53,872 bases of DNA from an uncultured Clostridia bacterium. GTDB taxonomy: Bacteria; Bacillota; Clostridia; TANB77; CAG-508. This document shows positions 41,903-52,038 of the stretch, in pieces (position 1 is the stretch's first letter; each line of letters begins with the position of its first letter). The notes under the pieces were generated by a model that saw only the letters and a program-made list of their open reading frames with translations, ran no database searches and was not told the DNA's origin. The stretch is from contig CANPVP010000011.1 in assembly GCA_947581825.1 (NCBI GenBank), positions 1 through 53,872 of the forward strand, written 5' to 3'. A program made the position numbers and the translations under genes.

Positions 41903-43087
41903 ATGAAAGATTTTTGGATAAGTAAGCCAGAAAATCAAAAAAAGATAAATAAAAAAAAGACAGCAATTGCTATAATAACCATAATTATTTTAGTATTTGT
42001 TATCGTTGTAGTATCAATCTATATATCAAATAGAGAAGCAAGAAAATGGATAGATAAAAATATACTAAAAAAATCAATAGAACAAGATAATGTTACAACA
42101 ATATATTTAAATAATGAAGATGCTTCAAAAGTTTGTGCATACAGTAAATATATTGCAGTATTAAATGAAATGAAACTGCAATTATATGATAACTCAGGTA
42201 AAGAAGAAAGTAGTATAGATATAGAAATAAATAATCCAATATTTAATTCAAATAATAAATATTTAGGAGTTGCTGAAAATAAAGGACAAAAAATATACCT
42301 AATTTCAGGAAAAGATATTGTATGGGAAAATCAAATAGAAGGAAATATTTCACAAATAGAAGTAAACAAAAATGGCTATATGGCAGTAGTAATAGCAGAT
42401 ACAAGTTATAAAACAGTTGTTAGCATATATGATGCAAGCGGAAAACAGTTATTTAATACATATTTATCATCAACAAGAGTAGCAGATGTCAGTATATCAA
42501 ATGACAATAAATACCTAGCTATAGCAGAAATAGATACATCTGGAACAATAGTACAATCAAATGTGAAAATTTTATCCATAGAAAAAGGACAACAAGATGC
42601 AGAAAATTCAATTGCATATTCATATAAAGCAGATGCAAATAGATTATTATTAGATATAAAATATCAAGATAAAAACCAAATAGCATGTATGTATGCTGAT
42701 GGTATAGATATTTTAGAAAATGACATAAGTACAAAAGTAACTGACATATCAGATAAAAAAATAAGCTTCTTATCAATAGAATTAAATAATTATAGTGTTA
42801 CAGTAGAAGAAACCTCATCAGGTTTATTTACAGCAGATTCTAATATAAGAATAAAAAATACAACAACACAAAAAGAAAATTTATATATAATAGATGCTGT
42901 TGCAAAAGAAATTTATACATACGGAAATATAATGGGGTTAAATTTAGGATCAGAAATACATTTTATAAACTCAGGAGGATGGCTAATAAAAGAATATATA
43001 TCAACTCAAGAAATTACAAAAGTAGTAATGACAGATAATATTGTAGGAATCGTATATAGAGATAAAATAGAAATTATAAATTTATAG
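41903..43087 (+). CDS. DUF5711 membrane-anchored beta-propeller protein
   Basis: A 394-residue protein: a membrane helix (about 22-46), then a repeated beta pattern (KYIAVLNEMKLQLYDNSGKE, KYLGVAENKGQKIYLISGK, KYLAIAEIDTSGTI) like a seven-bladed propeller, matching DUF5711. Found beside CvpA in Clostridia. Function unknown. AAAAAGGAGC is the RBS. First gene of a run including CvpA and a large membrane protein. Confidence 0.85.
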   Translation: MKDFWISKPENQKKINKKKTAIAIITIIILVFVIVVVSIYISNREARKWIDKNILKKSIEQDNVTTIYLNNEDASKVCAYSKYIAVLNEMKLQLYDNSGKEESSIDIEINNPIFNSNNKYLGVAENKGQKIYLISGKDIVWENQIEGNISQIEVNKNGYMAVVIADTSYKTVVSIYDASGKQLFNTYLSSTRVADVSISNDNKYLAIAEIDTSGTIVQSNVKILSIEKGQQDAENSIAYSYKADANRLLLDIKYQDKNQIACMYADGIDILENDISTKVTDISDKKISFLSIELNNYSVTVEETSSGLFTADSNIRIKNTTTQKENLYIIDAVAKEIYTYGNIMGLNLGSEIHFINSGGWLIKEYISTQEITKVVMTDNIVGIVYRDKIEIINL

Positions 43088-43102
43088 AGAGGAGAAAATA
43101 AA

Positions 43103-43732
43103 ATGATATTAGATATTATAATCATAGCAATATTAATATTATGTGTATTTTTAGGATATAAGAAAGGATTAGTAAATGTAATATTTAGAATATTTGCATT
43201 TTTAGTTGCATTGATTGTAACAATGATTCTATATAGACCAATAACAAATTTAGTAATAAATAATACACAAATTGATGAAAAAATTGAAGCAATAATTATT
43301 GAAAATGGAACAAAAGAAACAGAAAACACAAATGAAGAAACAAATATGACTGAATATATACAAAAATATGTAGAGCAAACAGCAATAAATGCACAAAATG
43401 ATATTGTAACATCTTCAGCAAAGACAGTTGCAGAAAATGTTGTTGGAATAGCAGTAATGATAGTTTTATTTATTGCTATAAGAATAGCTTTAATATTAGT
43501 AAGATTTATTACAGATGGTATTGCGCACTTACCAATAGTAAAACAATTTAACAAATTAGGTGGATCTATATATGGAGTTATAGAAGGATTAGCTATCATA
43601 TATATTATGTTAGCAGTAATATTCTTTATAGTATCATTAAATGGAGGTACAAATTTAATTAATATGATTAATTCTTCAATAATAGCAAAAGTAATGTATT
43701 CAAATAATATAATTTTAAATATTCTATTTTAA
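43103..43732 (+). CDS. CvpA family membrane protein
   Basis: A 209-residue protein with four helices: residues 2-22, 25-45 (around the basic GYKKGLVNVIFRIF), 114-134 and 155-180. The pattern MILDIIIIAILILCVFLGYKKGLV is the CvpA start. An insert at 55-100 is Glu/Thr-rich. Related proteins affect purine-linked colicin V production or envelope stress. GAGAGGAGA is the RBS; 15 bases after DUF5711. Confidence 0.85.
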   Translation: MILDIIIIAILILCVFLGYKKGLVNVIFRIFAFLVALIVTMILYRPITNLVINNTQIDEKIEAIIIENGTKETENTNEETNMTEYIQKYVEQTAINAQNDIVTSSAKTVAENVVGIAVMIVLFIAIRIALILVRFITDGIAHLPIVKQFNKLGGSIYGVIEGLAIIYIMLAVIFFIVSLNGGTNLINMINSSIIAKVMYSNNIILNILF

Positions 43733-43756
43733 AAAAGAACAGGAGAAAATATAGCA

Positions 43757-45448
43757 ATGAAAGAAAAAAAAGTAAAAGAAGGAAAAAATAAATTAAGCAT
43801 AGAAATAAAATTTGATATAATAGCTATAATTTCAATAATAATATTTTGTATTTCAATATCGCCGGTATCGTTACAAAATGATACATTTTATACAATAAAA
43901 ATTGGTGAACATATTATACAAAATGGTATAGATATGAAAGACCCATTTTCATGGCATGAAAATTTGCCATACACATATCCTCATTGGTTATATGATGTGT
44001 GTACATATTTAATATATTCGTTATTTGAAATGACAGGTATATTTATTTGTACTTGCGGTTTAGCATGTATATTAGGAATAATTTTATATAAAGTAAATTC
44101 AAAATTAGCAAAAAATCAACTAGTTTCATTTTTAATAACTTTAGGAGCTATGTATCTAATTGCACCATATATAGCAGCAAGAGCACAACTTGTCACATTT
44201 ATATTATTTGTCCTAACAATATATTTTATAGAAAAATTCTTAGAAACTAAAAATAAAAAATATGCAGTAGGTTTAATAATTATACCAATTTTAATTGCAA
44301 ATTTGCACTGTGCAGTGTGGCCATTTTATTTTGTATTATATCTACCATATATAGGAGAATATATAATTTCAGTACTTGCAGATACAATTTTGTATAAAAA
44401 ATTTAGTGTAAAAAATTTAAAAAGTAAGATAAACAAATTATCTAAAAAACAAGGTAATGAAAGCAAAATAGAAAAATTGCAAGAAAAATTACAAAATATA
44501 ATGCAATTAATAGAAAAAAGAAAAGTTAAAAGAATACAAAATAAGAAAAACGTTTATAAAATAAATATGGAAAAAAATAATAATGTAAAAATGCTAATAG
44601 CTATAATGTTAATTTGCATATTGACAGGATTATTAACTCCACTAGGAACAACGCCATATACATATTTAATAAAAACAATGCAAGGAAATACAACACAAAA
44701 TATTGGTGAACATTTGCCAATGACAATAATAAATCATACAGAAATTTTATGTACAATAGTAATATTTTTAAGCATACTTATATTTACAGACACAAAAATA
44801 AAATTAAGAGATTTATTTATGCTAACAGGACTAGCATATTTAATGTTATATTCAAGAAGACAACTTACAATGTTTGTATTGATGGGATCAATAATTTTAA
44901 ATAGATTAGTAACTGATTTATTAGAAAAATATGATGAAGGTGGAATAAAAGAATTTACAGATTATGTAGTAACAAAAATTGGTATATTAATAACTATTGG
45001 AACTGTAATTGTAGTAAGTACGTACTTTATAAAACCCAAATTAGATAATAAATTTATTAATGATAGTTCATATCCAGTTGCTGCATGTGATTATATTTTA
45101 GAAAATTTAGATGTAAACAATATTAAATTATATAATGACTATAATTTTGGAAGTTATCTATTATATAGAGGAATACCTGTATTTATAGATTCAAGATGTG
45201 ATTTGTATGCACCAGAATACAATACGCCAACTAACAATCCAGAAGATGGACAAGATATATTTATGGACTTTATAAATACTTCATCAATAAATACATATTA
45301 TGAGGACACTTTTGAAAAATATGGAATGACACATATAATAACATACAAAAATTCAAAAATAAGCATGCTTATATCAAAAAGAGAAGATAATAAATATAAA
45401 AAGTTATATGAAGATGATAAATTCGTAATTTATGAAATTAATAAATAA
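43757..45448 (+). CDS. GT-C-like polytopic membrane protein
   Basis: A 563-residue protein with about ten membrane helices. The first outer loop has DTFYTIKIGEHIIQNGIDMKDPFSWH and ends YPHWLYDV, and the C-terminal soluble part DYNFGSYLLYRGIPVFIDSRCDLY; both are seen in GT-C-fold glycosyltransferase-like proteins of Gram-positives. A coiled basic insert lies around 220-265. Enzyme activity not proved. Follows CvpA by 24 bases. Confidence 0.75.
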   Translation: MKEKKVKEGKNKLSIEIKFDIIAIISIIIFCISISPVSLQNDTFYTIKIGEHIIQNGIDMKDPFSWHENLPYTYPHWLYDVCTYLIYSLFEMTGIFICTCGLACILGIILYKVNSKLAKNQLVSFLITLGAMYLIAPYIAARAQLVTFILFVLTIYFIEKFLETKNKKYAVGLIIIPILIANLHCAVWPFYFVLYLPYIGEYIISVLADTILYKKFSVKNLKSKINKLSKKQGNESKIEKLQEKLQNIMQLIEKRKVKRIQNKKNVYKINMEKNNNVKMLIAIMLICILTGLLTPLGTTPYTYLIKTMQGNTTQNIGEHLPMTIINHTEILCTIVIFLSILIFTDTKIKLRDLFMLTGLAYLMLYSRRQLTMFVLMGSIILNRLVTDLLEKYDEGGIKEFTDYVVTKIGILITIGTVIVVSTYFIKPKLDNKFINDSSYPVAACDYILENLDVNNIKLYNDYNFGSYLLYRGIPVFIDSRCDLYAPEYNTPTNNPEDGQDIFMDFINTSSINTYYEDTFEKYGMTHIITYKNSKISMLISKREDNKYKKLYEDDKFVIYEINK

Positions 45449-45466
45449 TGAAAGGACATTTTTAAT

Positions 45467-46390
45467 TTGAAAGAATTTATAGTAAAACAGGAAGAAGCAA
45501 ATAAAAGAATTGATGCATTTTTAGCTTTAAAAGAAAAAGAAATATCAAGAACAGCATTACAAAGATTAATTGAAGAAGAAAATGTATTAGTAAATAATAA
45601 AAAAGCAAAACCATCATATAAAGTTCAAATTGGAGATAAAATAACATTAGAAGAACAAAAACCCAAAAGTATTTCATTAAAAGCACAAGATATACCACTT
45701 GAAATAATATATGAAGACAATGATATAATAGTTGTAAACAAACCTAAAGGTCTAGTAGTACATCCTGCAAATGGAAATCCAGATGGAACACTAGTAAATG
45801 CAATAATGGCAATATGTAAAGATTCTTTATCAGGAATTGGAGGAGAAATACGACCTGGAATAGTACATAGATTAGATAAAGATACATCAGGAATATTGGT
45901 AATTGCAAAAAATGATAAGGCACATATAAATATGAGTAATCAAATAAAAAATAGGGAAGTAAAAAAGACATATATTGCACTAGTAAGAGGTGTTGTAAAA
46001 GAAAATGAAGCTACAATAAATATGCCTATAGGAAGAAGCACAAAAGATAGAAAAAAAATGGCTGTAACTAAAACAGGTAAAAATGCAATAACACATTTTA
46101 AAGTATTAAAAAGATATGATAAATATACACTTTTAGAAGTAAAAATAGAAACAGGAAGAACACATCAAATAAGAGTACATCTAGCAGAAATAGGATATCC
46201 AATTGTAGGAGATGAAGTATATTCTAACGGCAAAAATGAATTTGAAATAAAAGGGCAATCCTTACATGCAAAGTCTTTAGAATTTAAGCACCCAATAACA
46301 GGAAAACAAATGAATTTAGAAGCAGAATTGCCTGAATATTTTAAAAAGACAATTGAACTATTAAATACAAGAAATAGCCCAACTGTCTAA
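45467..46390 (+). CDS. rluD: RluA/RluD-family pseudouridine synthase
   Basis: A 307-residue protein with an N-terminal S4 RNA-binding domain (about 11-70: TALQRLIEEENVLVNNK) and a catalytic domain with GIVHRLDKDTSGIL (the catalytic Asp) and GRTHQIRVH. Converts uridines to pseudouridine in 23S rRNA in the classic RluD case; the exact target cannot be told. TTG start with AAAGGA upstream. Usually beside lspA; not here. Confidence 0.92.
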   Translation: MKEFIVKQEEANKRIDAFLALKEKEISRTALQRLIEEENVLVNNKKAKPSYKVQIGDKITLEEQKPKSISLKAQDIPLEIIYEDNDIIVVNKPKGLVVHPANGNPDGTLVNAIMAICKDSLSGIGGEIRPGIVHRLDKDTSGILVIAKNDKAHINMSNQIKNREVKKTYIALVRGVVKENEATINMPIGRSTKDRKKMAVTKTGKNAITHFKVLKRYDKYTLLEVKIETGRTHQIRVHLAEIGYPIVGDEVYSNGKNEFEIKGQSLHAKSLEFKHPITGKQMNLEAELPEYFKKTIELLNTRNSPTV

Positions 46391-46402
46391 ATCTATATAA
46401 AG

Positions 46403-46421
46403 CCTTTTATAAAATAAAAGG
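46403..46421. repeat. Perfect stem-loop
   Basis: CCTTTTAT, 3-base loop, ATAAAAGG. No T-tract; likely a weak end for the rluD transcript. Confidence 0.5.
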
Positions 46422-46503
46422 AATTAATATATAATATGTAAATTAGATAAAAAAGTACGTATAATTGACAAAAAATAATTACTTTGAGGAGTGAAAACAA
46501 TAG

Positions 46504-47223
46504 ATGGAAGAAAATATGCGTCTACAAAAATACCTTGCAAACTGTGGAGTTGCATCAAGAAGAAAATGTGAAGAATTAATAATGCAAGGCAAAATTAAAG
46601 TAAATGGAAAAATTAGCACGCAGTTAGGAACAAAAATAAATACAACAAAAGACATAATAGAATATAATGGAAAAATAATTAAACAAGAAGAAAATGAATA
46701 TATATATATTTTGTTAAACAAACCAATAGGATATGTAACTACATCAAAAGATCAATTTAATAGAGATACTGTATTAGACTTAGTAAAAGTCAAACAAAGA
46801 ATAGTGCCAGTAGGAAGATTAGATATGTATACATCAGGAGCAATTATACTTACAAATGATGGAGATTTTGTATATAAAGTTACACATCCAAAACATGAAA
46901 TAGAAAAAACATATACAGTAACTTTAAGAGGTATTGTTAAAAATGAAGAAGTAGAAGCATTAAGAAAAGGTGTACAAATAGAAGATTATATAACAAGACC
47001 AGCAAAAGTTAAAATATTAAAAACAGATGAAGAAAAAAATATATCTAGACTAGAAATAACAATACATGAAGGTAAAAATAGGCAAATTAGAAAAATGTGT
47101 GAATCAATTGGAAGAAAAGTAATTGCACTTCATAGAAGTAAAATTGGAACCATCGATGTAAAAGATTTAAAAATAGGTAAATGGAGATATTTAAGTAAAG
47201 ATGAGATAAAAATTTTTAATTAG
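46504..47223 (+). CDS. rluB: RsuA/RluB-family pseudouridine synthase
   Basis: A 239-residue protein: S4 domain (MRLQKYLANCGVASRRKCEELI) and catalytic domain with VPVGRLDMYTSGAIILTNDGD and GKNRQIRKMC. In the RluB group it modifies U2605 of 23S rRNA; RsuA acts on 16S. Length favours RluB. The first Met (46504) is 12 bases past GAGGAG; Met 46516 is a possible alternative. Confidence 0.9.
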   Translation: MEENMRLQKYLANCGVASRRKCEELIMQGKIKVNGKISTQLGTKINTTKDIIEYNGKIIKQEENEYIYILLNKPIGYVTTSKDQFNRDTVLDLVKVKQRIVPVGRLDMYTSGAIILTNDGDFVYKVTHPKHEIEKTYTVTLRGIVKNEEVEALRKGVQIEDYITRPAKVKILKTDEEKNISRLEITIHEGKNRQIRKMCESIGRKVIALHRSKIGTIDVKDLKIGKWRYLSKDEIKIFN

Positions 47224-47225
47224 AA

Positions 47226-47253
47226 TTGATAAATAAAAAATTTGTGATATAAT
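47226..47253 (+). promoter_or_regulatory. Promoter of the S1-domain gene
   Basis: TTGATA at 47226-47231, 16-base spacer, TATAAT at 47248-47253. Confidence 0.75.
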
Positions 47254-47287
47254 AAAGAAGAATTAACTTAAGAAAAAGGAGAAACTA

Positions 47288-47749
47288 ATGAATTCACTAA
47301 AGAATATTTACGAAGGACAAAAGGTCTCTGGAATAGTAAAGAATATAAAGCCTTATGGAGCATTTATAAAAATAGAAAACGGACCAGTAGGACTAGCATA
47401 TATAGAAGATTTATCAGTTGCAAGAATAAAATCTCCATATGAAAGATTTGAAATTGGACAAAAAGTTGATGTTATTGTAAAATCTATAAATAAAGATAAA
47501 ATATTTCTTTCATATAAAGAAACATTAGGAACATGGGAAGAAAATGTAAAAAAATTCTCAGAAGGAATGAAAGTAAAAGGAATAGTTAGAGAAACAGAGA
47601 AAAATAAAAATGGAGTATTTATAGAATTAACTCCTAATTTAGTAGGAATGATAGAATATAAAGAAGGCCTAAATTATGGAGAAACAGTTGATGTATGCAT
47701 AAAAAAAATAGTACCTGATAAAAAGAAAATAAAGCTTACAATAATTTAG
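47288..47749 (+). CDS. Two-S1-domain RNA-binding protein
   Basis: A 153-residue protein with two S1 folds: residues 7-77 (GQKVSGIVKNIKPYGAFIKI, GLAYIEDLS) and 90-152 (GMKVKGIVRETEKNKNGVFIEL, LVGMIEYKE). The first is the canonical repeat, the second is less conserved. Probable RNA-binding or translation factor of unknown target. AAAAAGGAGA is the RBS. The next gene follows after 40 bases. Confidence 0.88.
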   Translation: MNSLKNIYEGQKVSGIVKNIKPYGAFIKIENGPVGLAYIEDLSVARIKSPYERFEIGQKVDVIVKSINKDKIFLSYKETLGTWEENVKKFSEGMKVKGIVRETEKNKNGVFIELTPNLVGMIEYKEGLNYGETVDVCIKKIVPDKKKIKLTII

Positions 47750-47789
47750 ATAATTAATTTTTATCTATATAATAAAAAGGAGGAAAAAA

Positions 47790-48725
47790 ATGGTTGAAGA
47801 TAATGAAATAAAAGCACAGGTATCACCATTTGCAATAAGAGAAGGAGAAATAAAAACATTTGATGGAAAAGATGGATATGTTTCAATGAATCAAATAGTT
47901 CATAAAATTAATATAGGACATATAACAGATATTCATTTTGCAATATTAGAACTAGTAAATGAATTTGAATTTATTACATCAAGACAATTATTTCAAATGT
48001 TACAAATAAAAGGGATTGATCCAAAATCACAAGATAAACTAAATAATAAATTAGAACAACTTGTTAAATGTAAAATTTTAACAAGATATTACTTCACATC
48101 TGATGAAGGAAAAGGAATATATAGAATATATTGCTTAGAAAAAATGGGAAAATATCTATTAACATCTAAAGAAATAGAATGTAAATGGCAACCATCAGAT
48201 AACACAAAACCAGTATCAATGATAAAGAAAAGATTAGCTGGAAACCAAACAATAATTGCATATTTAAGAAAAGTAAAAGCATTTGATAGCTATACAGTAA
48301 AACCTGCCATAACAGCAAAAGTTGCTGGAAAAATATTTAAAGCAACTGGTGGAGCTGTTAAGCTTACAAAAAATAGCAAATCTATACAATTTGTATTTGA
48401 AATAATAAGAAGAGAAGATGAATGGGAAAAGAAATTAGTTGATAAAATGAGGTTATACAAAGATTTCTACGAAAACTTCCAATTAGGAGATTCAGGATTT
48501 AGTACTATGCCACAACTAATATTAATATGCGAAGATGATAAGCATATGGCAGAAACATTTAAAGAAATTGTAAAAAATAATGTAGAAATACCACAAATAA
48601 AATTATACCTTTCAACAGATTTAAAACAAAATAATGAAACACTAGAAAATACTTTAATAGAATTTAAATTAGTAGATGGAAAATATAAAGTAGAAAATGT
48701 AGAGTTAAAATTATTAGGAATGTAA
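47790..48725 (+). CDS. Replic_Relax-like winged-helix protein
   Basis: A 311-residue protein. Residues 45-125 have the winged-helix pattern of Replic_Relax proteins (FITSRQLFQML, then KLEQLVKCKILTRYYF and GIYRIYCLEKMGKYLL); the C-terminal half is an alpha-beta domain with KSIQFVFEIIRRED. Family members work in plasmid or conjugative replication, yet it is here among core genes. AAAAGGAGG is the RBS. The family call is by pattern and not firm. Confidence 0.62.
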   Translation: MVEDNEIKAQVSPFAIREGEIKTFDGKDGYVSMNQIVHKINIGHITDIHFAILELVNEFEFITSRQLFQMLQIKGIDPKSQDKLNNKLEQLVKCKILTRYYFTSDEGKGIYRIYCLEKMGKYLLTSKEIECKWQPSDNTKPVSMIKKRLAGNQTIIAYLRKVKAFDSYTVKPAITAKVAGKIFKATGGAVKLTKNSKSIQFVFEIIRREDEWEKKLVDKMRLYKDFYENFQLGDSGFSTMPQLILICEDDKHMAETFKEIVKNNVEIPQIKLYLSTDLKQNNETLENTLIEFKLVDGKYKVENVELKLLGM

Positions 48726-48733
48726 TAAATAAA

Positions 48734-48760
48734 GAAATTTTAGGAAAGCCCTAAAATTTC
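48734..48760. terminator. Bidirectional terminator between convergent genes
   Basis: GAAATTTTAGG and CCTAAAATTTC, 11 bp perfect, 5-base loop, T-rich on both sides. Its right half overlaps the pflA stop. Confidence 0.88.
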
Positions 48761-49477
48761 TTTTGCTTTATTTATATCTTTATCAGTTGCATCAGGAATG
48801 CCTTCAAGTTCATACTTTAAACCTAAATTATCCCATTTATATTTTCCCATACTATGATAAGGCAATAATTCTACTCTTTCTACAGTTTTTAAAGAATCAA
48901 TAAAATCTTTTAATTTCAATAAATCTTGCTTATCATTAGTTATCCCAGGTATTATAACTTGTCTAATCCATATAGGAATATTATTTTCACTTAAATATCT
49001 TGCAAATTCTAATTCCATTTCATTAGAAAAACCAACTAAATCTTTGCATTTTTTACTATCAATATGTTTAATATCCAATAAAACTAAATCAGTTAAAGAA
49101 AGCAAATGCTTAATATCTGAAGTTAATTTAACCATTCCAGAAGTATCAATACAAGTATGAATGCCTTTATTTTTTAATTTAGTAAATAATTCAATAAGGA
49201 AATATACCTGTAATAAAGGTTCCCCACCAGTAACAGTAACTCCACCATTAGGATAGATATAATTTTTATAATTCATTATTTTATTAAAAATAGCATCTAA
49301 TGATTTATATTCTCCACCATTAATATCCCAAGTATCACGATTATGGCAGTATTTGCATTTTAAAGAACAACCCTGAAGAAAAATAACAAACCTAATACCA
49401 GGACCATCAACAGTTCCAAACGATTCTATTGAATGCACTTTAGCATAATATTTTAAATCTAATTCTTCTTTTTTCAT
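48740..49477 (-). CDS. pflA: Pyruvate formate-lyase activating enzyme
   Basis: A 245-residue radical SAM enzyme. The cluster motif CSLKCKYCHNRDTW (CX3CX2C) follows GPGIRFVIFLQG; later GGEPLLQ and the DIKHID stretch are conserved. It uses SAM to form the glycyl radical on PflB. AAGGAG precedes the ATG. It lies 39 bases after pflB, so they form an operon. Confidence 0.95.
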   Translation of the reverse strand: MKKEELDLKYYAKVHSIESFGTVDGPGIRFVIFLQGCSLKCKYCHNRDTWDINGGEYKSLDAIFNKIMNYKNYIYPNGGVTVTGGEPLLQVYFLIELFTKLKNKGIHTCIDTSGMVKLTSDIKHLLSLTDLVLLDIKHIDSKKCKDLVGFSNEMELEFARYLSENNIPIWIRQVIIPGITNDKQDLLKLKDFIDSLKTVERVELLPYHSMGKYKWDNLGLKYELEGIPDATDKDINKAKEILGLS

Positions 49478-49516
49478 TTAATTCTCCTTGGACAAGTGGG
49501 ACGGGTCAAAAGTGTC

Positions 49517-51754
49517 TCATATTTTTTCATGTATTGTTCTATTTATTACATCTAATTGTTGCTCTCTTGTTAGTTTTGTAAAATTAACTGCATAACCTGA
49601 TACACGTATAGTTAATTGTGGATATTTTTCAGGATGTTCCATTGCGTCTTCAAGCAAGCTTCTATCAAACACATTAACATTAATATGGTGTCCTGTTTGT
49701 GAGAAGTATCCATCTAACATGCTAACCAAGTTATTTATTCTTTCTTCATCTGTTTTACCAAGTGTTCCAGGTGTTATTGAAAAAGTATATGAAATTCCAT
49801 CTTCTGCTGAGTCAAATGGTAATTTTGCAACCGAGTTCATAACAGCTAATGCTCCATTTTTATCTCTTCCATGTAATGGATTTGCACCAGGGCCAAATGG
49901 TGCTCCAGCTTTTCTTCCATCTGGTGTGTTCCCTGTTGCTTTACCATATACAACATTTGATGTTATTGTTAAAATTGATAATGTATGTTTTGAATTTCTA
50001 TAAGTATGATGTCTTCTTAATTTATTCATAAATGTTTTTACAACATAAACAGCTATTTGATCTACTCTATCATCATCATTTCCAAATTTCGGAAAATCTC
50101 CTTCTATTTCATAGTCAACAGCTAATCCAGTTTCATCTCTAATAACCTTAACTTTAGCAAACTTGATGGCAGATAAAGAATCTGCTACAACTGAAAGTCC
50201 AGCAATTCCACATGCCATAGTTCTAATTATTTCTCTATCATGTAATGCCATTTCAATTGCTTCATAAGAATATTTATCATGCATATAGTGAATTGCATTT
50301 AATGCTTTAATATATATTTTAGAGACATAATCCATCATTTGTTCAAATTTCTCCATTACCTCGTCGTAATCTAAATATTCTGAAGTAATTGGAGAATATT
50401 TAGGAGTTATTTGTTTTCCAGATATTTCATCTCTACCACCATTAATTGCGTATAACAAAGTTTTTGCAAGATTTGCTCTAGCACCGAAAAATTGCATTTG
50501 CTTACCTATTTTCATAGGAGAAACACAACAAGCAATTCCATAATCATCACCTAATGTAATTCTCATTAAATCATCATTTTCATATTGTATAGAGGATGTC
50601 TTTATAGATAAATCAGTAACAAATCTTTTAAATCCATTTGGTAATTTAGTAGACCAAAGAACTGTTAAATTAGGCTCTGGTGCAGGACCCAAATTTACTA
50701 ATGTGTGTAACATTCTAAAAGAATTTTTAGTAACTAAAGTTCTACCATCTATTCCCATACCACCAATACTTTCAGTTACCCAAACTGGATCACCACTAAA
50801 TAACTCATTATATTCAGGGGTTCTTAAAAATCTGACTAATCTTAGTTTCATTACAAAATGATCCATAATTTCTTGGGCGTTTTCCTCTGTTAAAGTTCCA
50901 TTTTTTAAATCTCTTTCAAAATATATATCTAAAAAAGTAGAGGTTCTACCTAAGCTCATTGCAGCACCATTTTGATCTTTAATAGCTCCCAAATATCCAA
51001 AATATAGCCATTGAACAGCTTCTTTTCCGTTTTTGGCAGGTCTTGAAATATCAAAACCATATTTAGAAGCCATAACTTTAAGTTCATTAAGAGCAGAAAT
51101 TTGTTCACTAATTTCTTCTCTACTTCGTATTATTTCTTCAGTTAATTCATCTACATTTAAGACATCTAATTCTTTTTTCTTTTCCTCTATTAAAACATCT
51201 ATGCCATATAATGCGATACGTCTATAATCACCTATAATTCTTCCACGACCATAACCATCAGGAAGACCTGTTATTAAATGTGAACTTCTAGCAGCTCTAA
51301 TATCAGGAGTATACACTGAAAATACACCATCATTATGAGTTTTTCTATATTTATGAAAAATTTCATCGATATCTGGATCTACCTGTCTCCCGTATGCTTC
51401 ACAAGATTTTTCTACAATTCTGATACCACCAAAAGGCATAATAGCTCTTTTTAGTGGACTATCAGTTTGAAGACCCACTATCTCTTCTAAATTTTTATCA
51501 ATATATCCAGCATCATGACTAGAAACTGTAGATACAGTTTTTGTATCTATATCTAAAACTCCACCAACCGACTCTTTTTCTTTTTTATATAATTCCAAAA
51601 CTTGATTCCATAATTTTTGAGTTTTTTCAGTAGGTTTAGTTAAAAAGCTAGAATCTCCTTCATATGGAGTATAATTTCTTTGAATAAAATCTCTTACATT
51701 AATTTCAGATTTCCAATCACCATTTGAAAACCCTTCCCATTCTTTAAAATCCAT
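49517..51754 (-). CDS. pflB: Formate C-acetyltransferase (pyruvate formate-lyase)
   Basis: A 745-residue glycyl-radical enzyme converting pyruvate and CoA to acetyl-CoA and formate. The active-site Cys pair is [12 protein letters not shown], and the radical Gly lies in [10 protein letters not shown] near the C-terminus. Length matches the family. TTAGGAGGTAAATT is the RBS. It marks anaerobic fermentation. Strand and operon order pflB-pflA are standard. Transcription from the promoter at 51798-51826. Confidence 0.97.
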   Translation of the reverse strand: MDFKEWEGFSNGDWKSEINVRDFIQRNYTPYEGDSSFLTKPTEKTQKLWNQVLELYKKEKESVGGVLDIDTKTVSTVSSHDAGYIDKNLEEIVGLQTDSPLKRAIMPFGGIRIVEKSCEAYGRQVDPDIDEIFHKYRKTHNDGVFSVYTPDIRAARSSHLITGLPDGYGRGRIIGDYRRIALYGIDVLIEEKKKELDVLNVDELTEEIIRSREEISEQISALNELKVMASKYGFDISRPAKNGKEAVQWLYFGYLGAIKDQNGAAMSLGRTSTFLDIYFERDLKNGTLTEENAQEIMDHFVMKLRLVRFLRTPEYNELFSGDPVWVTESIGGMGIDGRTLVTKNSFRMLHTLVNLGPAPEPNLTVLWSTKLPNGFKRFVTDLSIKTSSIQYENDDLMRITLGDDYGIACCVSPMKIGKQMQFFGARANLAKTLLYAINGGRDEISGKQITPKYSPITSEYLDYDEVMEKFEQMMDYVSKIYIKALNAIHYMHDKYSYEAIEMALHDREIIRTMACGIAGLSVVADSLSAIKFAKVKVIRDETGLAVDYEIEGDFPKFGNDDDRVDQIAVYVVKTFMNKLRRHHTYRNSKHTLSILTITSNVVYGKATGNTPDGRKAGAPFGPGANPLHGRDKNGALAVMNSVAKLPFDSAEDGISYTFSITPGTLGKTDEERINNLVSMLDGYFSQTGHHINVNVFDRSLLEDAMEHPEKYPQLTIRVSGYAVNFTKLTREQQLDVINRTIHEKI

Positions 51755-51797
51755 AATTTACCTCCTAACAATATTATGTACTTTTTTTCCAAAAAAT

Positions 51798-51826
51798 ATA
51801 ATAACATATATATTTTTTATTATCAA
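51798..51826 (-). promoter_or_regulatory. pflB promoter
   Basis: Minus strand: TTGATA (51826-51821), 17-base spacer, TATTAT (51803-51798), about 45 bases before the pflB ATG. Confidence 0.78.
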
Positions 51827-51974
51827 GAAAAAAATAAATTATATAAGATTATCGTTTGTAACATAAATGATACAAATATTTAAAAAAAGAAAGGAAAATT
51901 GTAAAAGGCTGAATTTCCGTAGAAATGAACAAATAAAAAAATGTAATATTTAGCAAAATGGAAAAAACAACATA

Positions 51975-52003
51975 TTGATTTTAATACAATAAAAAGATAG
52001 TAT
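51975..52003 (+). promoter_or_regulatory. Promoter of the large prepilin-anchored protein
   Basis: TTGATT at 51975-51980, 17-base spacer, TAGTAT at 51998-52003; 36 bases before the ATG. Confidence 0.65.
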
Positions 52004-52038
52004 AAAATAAGAGATAAAAAAGAAAAAAGGAGAAAAAC

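Noticed and set aside
43006..43599. 197-residue minus-strand frame
   Set aside because: Antisense to CvpA and the end of DUF5711.
49719..50031. Plus-strand frames of 60-94 residues
   Set aside because: Antisense shadows inside pflB.
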